Positions 50,011 through 58,741 of a stretch of DNA of 64,000 nt are shown one piece after another; position 1 is the first letter of the stretch; every line of letters begins with the position of its first letter. Both the position numbers and the translations under genes were made by a program. Under the pieces are notes generated by a model. The model was given only the letters and a program-made list of their open reading frames with translations, did not search any database and was not told the origin of the DNA. Source of the DNA: 2-01-FULL-39-33 sp964361645 (GTDB taxonomy: Bacteria; Patescibacteriota; Patescibacteriia; 2-01-FULL-39-33); contig CAYIBK010000001.1 of NCBI GenBank assembly GCA_964361645.1, forward strand, positions 10,160-74,159, in the 5' to 3' direction.

Positions 50011-51539
50011 TGCCAGCAATAAATAAACCAACTATAGACATATTATTAGTTAACTTTGGAAGAGTTAATAAGGTTGGTATTTTTACTTTAGCTGGTTATT
50101 GTCGCTCTAAAAACTTTGAAGTTAAAATCATTGATGGCGATTATGACTGTATTATGTCCAAATTTAATAAGTTAAATCAAGATTATAATATATTATCTAT
50201 TGGTTTTACTGCTACAACAGATGTTATAGATTCTGTAGCTAAGTTGGCTAGTACTATCACAACTAAACATCCTAATATATTTCTGATTTTAGGTGGTTAT
50301 CACGGGACAATCCTACCCGAAGATATTTTATCTAAAAGTGATTTTGATATTGTAGTGGTGAGAGAGGGTGAAATAACCCTTTCAGAAATACTGAGTAAAT
50401 TAAAACAAGGTATTTTCCCCACTCAAGAATTGGGTTGCTACGAAAAAATTAATGGCCAGATAATATTTAACGGCTATAGGCCATTAATTGCGGATTTGGA
50501 TATTTTGCCTTATCCTGCTTATGATTTGGTAGATATGAAAAGATATTTCCATGGTATTAGGTTAGAAAGCGATCTTAAAAAGGTGGTGGTTTTACTGATA
50601 TCGCGCGGTTGCCCCTTTGATTGTGTTTTTTGCGGCTCAAAAAATATGTGGCAGAGAAGATTTAGAATGCATAGTGTTGATTATGTGATTAGTTTGATAA
50701 AATGGTTGATGGAAAAATATGATATTGAGGGCATTTCTTTTTTAGATGATGAATTAGTTACTAATAAAAAATATATTTCAGATCTTTGTGATAAGTTTAT
50801 ATCTGAAGGACTCAATAAAAAAATAAAATGGTCTTGCCATGCTCGTGTTTCTTCAGTTGATGAAGCCACACTTAAAAAAATGAAAGAGGCTGGGTGTATT
50901 TTAGTTAGATTTGGCATTGAATCTGGCTCGCAAAATATGCTTTCTTATTTAAAGAATAATTCTGTTAAAACCAGTCAAGCTTATCGGGCCGTAGCTTTGT
51001 GTGAAAAGGTTGGTTTGCCCTCATTTGGCTCCTTTATTATTGGTTCGCCAGATGAAACAGTAAATGATATGGTGCAAACTATTGATTTTATCCAAAAATC
51101 AGGCTTGGCTTATGTGGATGTGTTTTCCATGGTTCCTTATCCTGGCACGGATATTTATGATTTAGCTAAATCTGATCATTTGATTAAAGAAAATATTACT
51201 TGGGATGATTTTAAGATAGAAGGTAATAATTGCCGTTCTATTTTAAGAAGTCGTAATTTTGATTTTGATCAAATAGATCATCTTAAATCCTACATTAATC
51301 TTAATGTGGTCTATCCTTTAAATCACCACATTCCCATTCCTTTTAAATTAAATCATAAGCGCGAATTAGAAAAAGTTTTAACTGGTAATTTATGGCACAC
51401 TGAGTTTTCGATTATCGGCCAATATCAAATGAAATTAATGAAGTTATATGATAAGATTATTAGAGTGATCAAAGAACCAAAATTATTAATTGTTTATTTA
51501 AATAAAAAAATTAATAAATTAAGTCATGTTAGTAATTAA
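50010..51539 (+). CDS. B12-binding radical SAM protein 3
   Basis: 509 residues. The cobalamin-binding domain is DILLVNFGRVNKVGIFTLAG with FLILGGYHGTILPED. The radical SAM motif is RGCPFDCVFC (Cys201, 205, 208), then FGIESGSQNML and FIIGSPDETVND. The ATG overlaps the stop of the upstream glycosyltransferase (TAATG) and the 3' end overlaps the next gene by 14 bases, so it is embedded in the glycan transcript. Confidence 0.87.
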   Translation: MPAINKPTIDILLVNFGRVNKVGIFTLAGYCRSKNFEVKIIDGDYDCIMSKFNKLNQDYNILSIGFTATTDVIDSVAKLASTITTKHPNIFLILGGYHGTILPEDILSKSDFDIVVVREGEITLSEILSKLKQGIFPTQELGCYEKINGQIIFNGYRPLIADLDILPYPAYDLVDMKRYFHGIRLESDLKKVVVLLISRGCPFDCVFCGSKNMWQRRFRMHSVDYVISLIKWLMEKYDIEGISFLDDELVTNKKYISDLCDKFISEGLNKKIKWSCHARVSSVDEATLKKMKEAGCILVRFGIESGSQNMLSYLKNNSVKTSQAYRAVALCEKVGLPSFGSFIIGSPDETVNDMVQTIDFIQKSGLAYVDVFSMVPYPGTDIYDLAKSDHLIKENITWDDFKIEGNNCRSILRSRNFDFDQIDHLKSYINLNVVYPLNHHIPIPFKLNHKRELEKVLTGNLWHTEFSIIGQYQMKLMKLYDKIIRVIKEPKLLIVYLNKKINKLSHVSN

Positions 51540-53181
51540 TAAGATAAAAATATTTATAAAATCTAATTATCTTATTATTTTGATTTTGTTGTTGGCTTTT
51601 GTTTTGCGTGTTTGGGGTGTGACTTACGGCTTGCCGGGTTTATTTGTGGGGGATGAAAAATCCATTGTAGGCGGAGCGATGAAAATGATGTATCAAAAAA
51701 ATATTTTTCCAGTTTTAGAACCGGATATTTTTAGACTTCTGTATTATCCTACACTGATTCCCTGGGTTTTATTAATTTTTTTCGTGCCCTGGTTTATTTT
51801 GGTTTATATGTCGGGGAACTTTTCATCCCTATCTAATTTACGAGATTACTTTGTTCTCAATCCAGAAAGCTTCTTTTTAATTGGACGCGTGGTTAATGTA
51901 TTTTTTTCGGTAGCCGTGGTTTATTTAATTTATGCTATTGCTAAAAAAATATTTTCTTATCGTGCTGGGCTGTTAGCTGCTTTAATTTATGCTGTTAGTT
52001 GGTTGCCTATTCATCAGGGCCATTTTGTAAAGCATTGGAATGTGGGTGGATTTTTTGCTCTACTAGCACTGTATTTTGCTATTAATATTTTAAAAAATCC
52101 CAGTTGGCGCAATTATATTCTAACAGGTATTTTTATTGGCTTAGCTGGTGCTACAGATTATATTCATGTGCTGTATGGTGTATTTTTGGCTATGTTTCAT
52201 TTTTTATTTCTAAAATTATCGTTTAAAGAAAAAATATTTAGTTGCAAGTTTTGGGTTGGTGTGGCTATATCGCTAGCGATATTTATTTTTGGTATTATAA
52301 CTTATCCGCAAGAGTTTTATCGTATCGCCTTTGGGGAAGATTCAACCACTACCGCTGTTAAATCTTTAGTTGGTTTTTGGCAAGTTATTGGGGAGATGTT
52401 TTTTACTTTGTATTATTTAGAAACAGTATTGCTTTTCTTATCTTTAGTCGGAGGTTTGATTTTATTTTTTAAAAATAAAAAATTATTTTTTTCTTTTATT
52501 TTAATTCCTATTCTAGCTCCATTTCTATATTATTTCTTACTTCATTTTGAACCGCGCTATGTGTTATTATTTTTACCGATTTTAGCCATGTTAGCTGGGT
52601 TTGGATTAGATCAGGTAATTAAAATACTTAAAATAAAATCGATTTTTTTGCTAATTATTTTATGTTTTCTGGTGATATTTTTACCATTGAAAAATGCCCT
52701 GGTTTTTGATAAGATGCTAACTCAGACAGATACTAGGATTTTGGCTCAAAAATGGATAGAAAGTAATTTACCATCCGATTCAAAGATAATTACTAATTCC
52801 TGGGAATTTAATTTAACTAGGAATAGTAAGTGTATTTATGATCAGCAACAGACTAATAATTCTAGTTTAAGAAGTCGTGATTACATTATGTGGGATAAAA
52901 ATATTTCAGATGGTTACTGTGTCTGGCCGTTAGATTTAATTCTAAGTTTGCCCAAAAACATGGGAGAATATCAGTATTATGTCATTGATTCTTATACTAC
53001 CAGACGGTCTTACTATTTAGGAGAAGAACTGATGCCTAGAACTGAATTAGTTAAAGAGTTTAGTGGTTCAGCTTATAATATTATTGAAAACATACCAGCT
53101 GATTTTATTGGTAAATTATTAGTTGATAAGAAGGCAGTTGGGCCAGATGTTAAAATTTATAAATTAAATACAATTAAATAA
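51526..53181 (+). CDS. GT39/PMT-like membrane glycosyltransferase
   Basis: 551 residues with about ten transmembrane segments. The first external loop has the acidic motif GDEKSIVGGAMKM near residue 38. A repeated YIHVLYG-type motif and HFEPRYVLLFLPILAMLAG follow, and the C-terminal 150 residues form an extracytoplasmic domain. This layout matches the dolichyl-phosphate-mannose protein mannosyltransferase/ArnT superfamily. It would use the lipid-linked sugar made by the GT2 encoded next (4 bases downstream). Confidence 0.82.
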   Translation: MLVINKIKIFIKSNYLIILILLLAFVLRVWGVTYGLPGLFVGDEKSIVGGAMKMMYQKNIFPVLEPDIFRLLYYPTLIPWVLLIFFVPWFILVYMSGNFSSLSNLRDYFVLNPESFFLIGRVVNVFFSVAVVYLIYAIAKKIFSYRAGLLAALIYAVSWLPIHQGHFVKHWNVGGFFALLALYFAINILKNPSWRNYILTGIFIGLAGATDYIHVLYGVFLAMFHFLFLKLSFKEKIFSCKFWVGVAISLAIFIFGIITYPQEFYRIAFGEDSTTTAVKSLVGFWQVIGEMFFTLYYLETVLLFLSLVGGLILFFKNKKLFFSFILIPILAPFLYYFLLHFEPRYVLLFLPILAMLAGFGLDQVIKILKIKSIFLLIILCFLVIFLPLKNALVFDKMLTQTDTRILAQKWIESNLPSDSKIITNSWEFNLTRNSKCIYDQQQTNNSSLRSRDYIMWDKNISDGYCVWPLDLILSLPKNMGEYQYYVIDSYTTRRSYYLGEELMPRTELVKEFSGSAYNIIENIPADFIGKLLVDKKAVGPDVKIYKLNTIK

Positions 53182-53185
53182 AAAT

Positions 53186-54136
53186 ATGTATCTATCGCTG
53201 ATAATCCCATTTTATAATGAAGAAGAAAATCTGCCCCTATTGGTGGAAAAATTAAATAAACTTATTTCTTCAATTGGCAAATCAACTGAAATTATTTTTA
53301 TTGATGATGGTTCAACTGATAATGGCTTTGAGATCTTAAAGGGCTTAGTTAATAATAAAAATGATTGGCGTATTATAAAATTCCGTAAAAATTTCGGACA
53401 AACAGCTGGTTGGGCAGCTGGTATTGAATCTGCCCAAGGTGATGTTCTAATTTTCTTAGATTCTGACTTAGAAAATGATCCGGCCGATATTCCATTATTA
53501 TTATCTAAAATTGATGAAGGTTATGACTTAGTTTCTGGCTGGCGTAAAAATCGTTGGCAAGGACAATTTTTTAGTCGCAAGTTAACATCTAATGTTGCCA
53601 ATTGGATGATTGCTAAAATAAGTGGCGTTAAGATTCACGATTTTGGCTGCAGTTTGAAAGCCTACCGTAAAGAAGTTATAAAAAATGTTAAACTATATGG
53701 CGAAATGCATCGTTTTATCGCTGTTTTAGCTTCTTGGCAGGGCGCTAAAATCGCTGAAGTAGAAGTTAATTTTTCCCCACGAAAATTTGGCACTTCAAAA
53801 TATGGTATGGAAAGAATTTTGAAAGTATTTTTAGATTTAGTCGTAATTAAGTTTTTAAGCGGTTATTCAACTAAACCAATTTATTTTTTTGGCAAAGGCG
53901 GGTTTTATTCCATAATCTTAAGTTTTTTACTTTTTGCTTTAGCAATTTACTATAAATTCTGGGGCGGTAAAAGTTTTATCGAGACACCATTACCAATTTT
54001 AATAGCTTTGTTTTTTATAGTTGGCGTTCTATTGATTCTAATAGGATTATTAGCTGAAATGATTATGCGCATTTATCATCAATCAAGCCAGCAGAAAATT
54101 TATATAATTAAAGAAAAAATTAATTTTTATGAATAA
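53186..54136 (+). CDS. Family 2 glycosyltransferase with C-terminal membrane anchor (polyprenyl-phosphate sugar synthase type)
   Basis: 316 residues. The GT-A domain starts YLSLIIPFYNEEENLPLLVEKL, with IDDGSTDNG, RKNFGQTAGWAAGIE and the metal site FLDSDLENDP. HDFGCSLKAYRKEV follows, and then two transmembrane helices (about 235-255 and 268-292). This is the GtrB/DPM1-with-TM arrangement that makes polyprenyl-phosphate-linked hexoses. Directly follows the GT39-like enzyme, a natural partner. Confidence 0.9.
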   Translation: MYLSLIIPFYNEEENLPLLVEKLNKLISSIGKSTEIIFIDDGSTDNGFEILKGLVNNKNDWRIIKFRKNFGQTAGWAAGIESAQGDVLIFLDSDLENDPADIPLLLSKIDEGYDLVSGWRKNRWQGQFFSRKLTSNVANWMIAKISGVKIHDFGCSLKAYRKEVIKNVKLYGEMHRFIAVLASWQGAKIAEVEVNFSPRKFGTSKYGMERILKVFLDLVVIKFLSGYSTKPIYFFGKGGFYSIILSFLLFALAIYYKFWGGKSFIETPLPILIALFFIVGVLLILIGLLAEMIMRIYHQSSQQKIYIIKEKINFYE

Positions 54137-54731
54137 ATTAAATTTGGGTGCTGGTGGTTTGAAAAAGCCAGGTTATATCAATATTGATTGGAATGATTTG
54201 ACCCAACCAGATGTCCAGCATGACTTAAATGTCATGCCTTATCCTTTTGATGATAACACTTTTGATTTAGTTGAGGCGGATCATGTCTTAGAACATTTGG
54301 ACAAGCCATTTTTAGTAATGACAGAAATCCATCGTATTTTAAAGCCAGGCGGTAAGTTAATAATCAAAGTGCCTCATTTTAGCCGTGGTTTTACTCATAC
54401 CGAACACAGTCATGGTTTTGATGTAACCTTTCCGCTTTATTTTAATAAAAGCTTTATTAAACATGGTTATTTTGGTATTGATTTTAAGCTAAAAAAAATG
54501 GAATTAAGCTGGTTAGCATTTTTCCATCTACTATCTGGAATGGGTTATAGTAATAACACTATTTCTTTTTTGAGAGTGACCAGTAAATTTATTTCAAAAT
54601 TAGCTAACTTAAATCCTAATTTTTGTAGCCGGATTTGGTGTTACTGGGTTGGAGGCTTTGATCAAATTGAATTTGATTTTATTTGCCTGAAAGCTAATTC
54701 AGAGATTAATAGCACCAATCAAACTTCATAA
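54129..54731 (+). CDS. SAM-dependent methyltransferase
   Basis: 200 residues. Motif I is at the very N-terminus (LNLGAGGLKKPGYINID), followed by ADHVLEHLDKPFLVMTEIHRILKPGGKLIIKVPHFS. It overlaps the GT2 gene by 8 bases. This short methyltransferase type is common in surface-glycan clusters. The acceptor is unknown. Confidence 0.83.
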   Translation: MNKLNLGAGGLKKPGYINIDWNDLTQPDVQHDLNVMPYPFDDNTFDLVEADHVLEHLDKPFLVMTEIHRILKPGGKLIIKVPHFSRGFTHTEHSHGFDVTFPLYFNKSFIKHGYFGIDFKLKKMELSWLAFFHLLSGMGYSNNTISFLRVTSKFISKLANLNPNFCSRIWCYWVGGFDQIEFDFICLKANSEINSTNQTS

Positions 54732-54741
54732 ACTATAATTT

Positions 54742-56625
54742 ATGTGCGGTATTGCCGGTTTTCATGGTTTAGGTAATCATGAAGTTATAAAAAACATGAC
54801 CAAAAGCTTGGCTCGTCGTGGTCCTAATGACGAGAGTTTTTATAATTTTGAAAATTTATATTTTGGTTTCAGACGGCTCTCTATTATTGATCTATCAACT
54901 GGTAGGCAACCCATGTCCAATGAAGATGATACCATCTGGATAGTTTTTAATGGAGAAATTTATAATTTTTTAGAGCTTAGATCTGATTTAGAGAAAAAGG
55001 GCCATCGTTTTAAAAGTAAAACAGATACCGAAGTCATTATTCATCTTTATGAAGAAAAAGGCGAAGAATGTTTTAGTGAATTAAATGGCATGTTCGCCTT
55101 AGCTATTTGGGATCAAAAACGTCGTAAATTAACTGTAGCTAAAGATAGATTAGGCAAAAAACCTTTATATTATAGTGTTATAAATAATACTTTTATTTTT
55201 GCTTCAGAATTAAAAGCTATATTACAGCATAACTTGATTAAAAAAGAAATTGATTTTGATAGTCTGAATAAATATTTTATTTATGAGTATGTGCCCACCC
55301 CCAAAACCATAATCAAAAATGTTAGTAAATTAGAACCGGGACATTTACTGGTTTGGCAGGATAATAAATTAATCAACAAAAGATATTGGGATATTACTTT
55401 TAGTAAATCAGAAACCAATAAATATAATAAATCAGCTATTTTAAAAAATCTTGATAATTTATTATCTGATGCTGTTAAAAAAAGATTGGTAGCTGATGTT
55501 CCTTTGGGTATTTTTCTCTCTGGCGGGATTGATTCATCAACTATTACTTATTACGCTGCTAAAAATTCATCCCAAAAAGTAAAGACTTTTTCCATCGGTT
55601 TTGATGATAAATCATTTGATGAATCAAGTTATGCTAAGCAAGTATCTGATATTTTTAAAACTGATCATCATCATCTTAATTGTTTGGCCAGTGATTTACT
55701 TGGTGCGATGTCAGACATTGCCCAAATTAATGATGAGCCATTTGCTGATGCTTCTATTTTTCCTACTCATTTATTATCCAAATTTACCAGAGACAGTGTT
55801 ACCGTGGCCCTAGGTGGGGATGGCGGGGATGAACTTTTGGCTGGCTATCCAACTTTTCAAGCCCTGAAAATTGCCAAATTAATTCGTCATTTGCCGCCAT
55901 CTGCTATTAATGTTTTGCAAAAAATAATTAATCTATTGCCGGTATCCTATAATAATTTTAGTTTTGATTTTAAATTAAAAAGATTGATATCCGGCTATGA
56001 TTATAAAACAGAAATACAAAATCAGATTTGGCTGGGTTCATTTAATCCAGATGAAAATAATAATTTATTCTCTGATAATATTTTATCTGGCATTGATTTT
56101 AAGGACAGTTTTTTAGAATTAGAAAACTTATTAAATAATGTCAAAAATGAAACATTAGAAAATAGATTAATTTATTTGTATTTAAAACAATATCTAGCTG
56201 ATGATATTTTAGTGAAGGCCGATCGTGCCTCTATGTATAATTCATTGGAAGTCAGGGCGCCATTTTTAGATTATCGCCTAGTAGATTTTATCAATGCTTT
56301 GCCTTATAAGTTAAAGTTAAAAGGCTTTACTAGTAAGTATCTTCTAAAGGAATTAATGAAAGATAAATTGCCCGATAATATTATCAATAGATCTAAAAAG
56401 GGTTTTGGGGTGCCAGTGGCCAAATGGCTTAATAATGAATTAAAAGATTTTACTGATGATTTACTGAGCCACGATCATATTAGAAAGCAGGGTATTTTTA
56501 ATTATGATTATGTAGATAAAATTTTAAAAGAGCATAGAAGCCAGAAAATAGATCATCGCAAAAAAATATGGACACTACTAATGTTTCAAGTTTGGTATGA
56601 TAATTGGATTTACCCTGTTAAATAA
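54742..56625 (+). CDS. asnB: Glutamine-hydrolysing asparagine synthase-like amidotransferase
   Basis: 627 residues. The N-terminal class II glutamine amidotransferase domain begins MCGIAGF, with Cys2 as the nucleophile after Met removal. RRLSIIDLSTGRQPM and the NGEIYNF block follow. The C-terminal ATP-pyrophosphatase domain has SGGIDSS at 260-266. Both catalytic centres look intact. In O-antigen and capsule loci, proteins of this type (for example WbpS) amidate uronic acids instead of making asparagine. The uronic acid genes in this locus make that likely here. The last codons (YPVK-stop) lie inside the left inverted repeat of the GIY-YIG cassette. Confidence 0.88.
   Translation: MCGIAGFHGLGNHEVIKNMTKSLARRGPNDESFYNFENLYFGFRRLSIIDLSTGRQPMSNEDDTIWIVFNGEIYNFLELRSDLEKKGHRFKSKTDTEVIIHLYEEKGEECFSELNGMFALAIWDQKRRKLTVAKDRLGKKPLYYSVINNTFIFASELKAILQHNLIKKEIDFDSLNKYFIYEYVPTPKTIIKNVSKLEPGHLLVWQDNKLINKRYWDITFSKSETNKYNKSAILKNLDNLLSDAVKKRLVADVPLGIFLSGGIDSSTITYYAAKNSSQKVKTFSIGFDDKSFDESSYAKQVSDIFKTDHHHLNCLASDLLGAMSDIAQINDEPFADASIFPTHLLSKFTRDSVTVALGGDGGDELLAGYPTFQALKIAKLIRHLPPSAINVLQKIINLLPVSYNNFSFDFKLKRLISGYDYKTEIQNQIWLGSFNPDENNNLFSDNILSGIDFKDSFLELENLLNNVKNETLENRLIYLYLKQYLADDILVKADRASMYNSLEVRAPFLDYRLVDFINALPYKLKLKGFTSKYLLKELMKDKLPDNIINRSKKGFGVPVAKWLNNELKDFTDDLLSHDHIRKQGIFNYDYVDKILKEHRSQKIDHRKKIWTLLMFQVWYDNWIYPVK
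56612..56625. repeat. Left inverted repeat of the GIY-YIG cassette
   Basis: ACCCTGTTAAATAA is the exact reverse complement of 56887-56900, and the similarity continues imperfectly for about ten more bases inward. It contains the asparagine-synthase-like stop codon. Confidence 0.8.
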
Positions 56626-56644
56626 ATCTTAAATTTTTTATAAT

Positions 56645-56902
56645 ATGTTTTATTATGTTTATATACTACTTTCAAACAAAGATAGAAAAATGTATACAGG
56701 ATTTACAAAAAATTTAAGATTAAGATTTAAACAACATCAAGAAGGATTAGTAGAATCAACAAAGAATAGACGACCATTTAAATTAATCTATTATGAGGCA
56801 TGTTTAAATCAAAATGATGCAACACACAGAGAGAAATATCTTAAGACATACCATGGTAAATGTTTTATTAAAAAAAGACTTAAATCTTATTTAACAGGGT
56901 GA
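56645..56902 (+). CDS. Small GIY-YIG nuclease
   Basis: 85 residues, a stand-alone GIY-YIG domain of the UPF0213/YhbQ-like size. It shows YYVYILLS and MYTGFTKNLRLRFKQHQEG (the YIG motif appears as YTG, with the catalytic Arg in LRLRF). The Glu-containing LIYYEACLNQNDATHREKYLKT and the basic end KKRLKSYLTG follow. It sits between a glycan amidotransferase and a glycosyltransferase with no functional link to either. Its last codons (LTG-stop) lie in the right inverted repeat. Together with the repeats it forms a 289-base unit that looks mobile. Confidence 0.88.
   Translation: MFYYVYILLSNKDRKMYTGFTKNLRLRFKQHQEGLVESTKNRRPFKLIYYEACLNQNDATHREKYLKTYHGKCFIKKRLKSYLTG
56887..56900. repeat. Right inverted repeat of the GIY-YIG cassette
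   Basis: TTATTTAACAGGGT, exact inverted copy of 56612-56625. It encodes the last residues of the nuclease and ends 3 bases before the next ATG. Confidence 0.8.
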
Positions 56903-56903
56903 A

Positions 56904-58049
56904 ATGAAAATAATATATATCGCTAATGCGCGTATTCCAACTGAAAAAGCCCATGGCTTGCAAATCATGAAGATGTGTGAGGCTTTTTCTTCTAGTGGTA
57001 TAGATTTAGAATTGGTTTTGCCAACTCGTTTAAACACCAAAGAATTTAAAAAAATCGATACCTTTGATTATTATCGGGTGAAAGAAAATTTTAAAATAAC
57101 AACCCTTAAAACATTTGACCCAATTTTTTTAATTAATAGGCCGTTTGGCATTTATATTAAATTTCAATTTTTATTTTTCATTTTAGGATTATTGCCTTAT
57201 TTATTTTTTAAAAAAAATAAACAGGATTATATATTTTATCTTCGAGATGAACAGCTATTGCCCTTAGTTCAATTTTTTTCTAAAAAAGTAATTTGGGAAG
57301 CACATAATCTTCCGCAAAATAAAAAACATTATCTAAAATATTGGCGTAAGTGTTATAAAATAATTGCCATTACAAATGGCTTGAAAGATGAATTAATAGC
57401 AAATGGTTTATTGGGTGATAAAATACTAGTAGCACCGGATGCAGTCGACTTGGATCAATTTTTAGATATCAAAGAATCAAAAGAAGAATTAAGACAAAAA
57501 CTTAATTTGCCAATTAATAAAAACATTATTGTTTATACGGGCCATCTTTATAAATGGAAAGGTGTCCAAACTTTGGCTGAAGCCTCGTCTTTTTTAACTG
57601 ATCATGAGTTGGTTGTAATTATTGGTGGCACAGATAAGGATATCTTAGATTTTAAGAATAAAAATAAAGACTTAAGAAATATTTTAATTATCGGACATTT
57701 ACCACAATACCTGATCCCATCTTATCTGAAGGCGGCAGATGTCCTAGTTTTGCCTAATTCGGCTAAAAGCACTATTTCTAGCACTTATACTTCACCACTT
57801 AAACTATTCGAATATATGGCATCCCAAAGGCCAATTATTGCCTCTGACTTGCCCAGCATCAGGGAAATATTAAATAACGGTAATTCTGTCTTAGTAGAAC
57901 CAGATAATTCCAAAAAAATGGCTGAAAATATTATGTTAATCTTGCAAAACAGCCTTTTGAGTGATAAAATATCCAAACAATCGTACAATGATGTTCAAAA
58001 ATATAGTTGGTCTAAAAGAGCCAATTCTATAGTTAATTTTATTAAATAA
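56904..58049 (+). CDS. Family 4 glycosyltransferase
   Basis: 381 residues. It starts KIIYIANARIPTEKAHGLQIMKMCEAF, a phrase shared by many GT4 enzymes of surface-polysaccharide loci. A hydrophobic patch near 90-105 suggests membrane association. The C-terminal domain has YTGHLYKWKGVQTLAEA, LPNSAKSTISSTYTSPLKLFEYMASQRPIIASDLPSIRE. The start codon is 2 bases after the GIY-YIG stop. Confidence 0.88.
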   Translation: MKIIYIANARIPTEKAHGLQIMKMCEAFSSSGIDLELVLPTRLNTKEFKKIDTFDYYRVKENFKITTLKTFDPIFLINRPFGIYIKFQFLFFILGLLPYLFFKKNKQDYIFYLRDEQLLPLVQFFSKKVIWEAHNLPQNKKHYLKYWRKCYKIIAITNGLKDELIANGLLGDKILVAPDAVDLDQFLDIKESKEELRQKLNLPINKNIIVYTGHLYKWKGVQTLAEASSFLTDHELVVIIGGTDKDILDFKNKNKDLRNILIIGHLPQYLIPSYLKAADVLVLPNSAKSTISSTYTSPLKLFEYMASQRPIIASDLPSIREILNNGNSVLVEPDNSKKMAENIMLILQNSLLSDKISKQSYNDVQKYSWSKRANSIVNFIK

Positions 58050-58085
58050 AATTAATAATTAAATTTGACCGATAAATTATAAAGT

Positions 58086-58682
58086 ATGTGGTTAAAAAAA
58101 TAATTTCTCCGCGACGGTTTATTTCATCCAACTAAAAATTATAATAAGATAGAAATTAGTGGTGATAAGGTAATAAATATTGGTTCAGGCAGTCATCCAA
58201 TCAAGGGTGTTATAAACATAGATCCATATGCTAAGGCTGATATTAAAGCTTTTGGTAATAATTTACCTTTTGAAAACACAAGTATTGATATGGCTATTTG
58301 TGATGCCGTCTTAGAACATGTTGTTAATCTTCAAGAAATAGTAGCAGAAATACATAGAGTTTTAAAAACCGAAGGAAAAATTTATATTGGTGTGCCTTTC
58401 TTACAACCCTATCATGCTGCTCCAGAGGATTACCAAAGATGGACTATTAATGGTTTGAGAATTTTATGCAAAGATTTTACTGAAATAAAAATAGGTGTAG
58501 CTGTAGGAGCAGGATCAGCTCTAGCTTGGATTATTGTTGAGTATGTTCAAATATTTACTAAAAATAAAATTATAAAAAATTTAACAAAAATAATTGTTAG
58601 TCCACTAAAATACATTGATAAATTTATTTTAGATAAAAGTATTAATGTGGCTAGTGGAATTTATTTTTACGGTAAAAAATAA
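58086..58682 (+). pseudogene. SAM-dependent methyltransferase with an in-frame stop near the start
   Basis: From the ATG at 58086 the frame reads MWLKK, then TAA (58101-58103). It then continues open to 58682 as FLRDGLFHPTKNYNKIEI, GDKVINIGSGSHPIKGVINID (SAM motif I), DAVLEHVVNLQEIVAEIHRVLK and GVPFLQPYHAAPEDYQRWT. The next ATG is at 58290, after motif I, so a protein started there (130 residues) would lack the SAM-binding loop. No ATG, GTG or TTG lies between. Either a nonsense mutation has disabled the gene or one base is miscalled. The UAA codon is not reassigned elsewhere in the window. The sequence is otherwise well conserved. Confidence 0.75.
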
Positions 58683-58741
58683 ATAACAATTAAATCTATT
58701 TTTTTATACTAATAAAAATTTTAATTATTTTAACATAAAAT

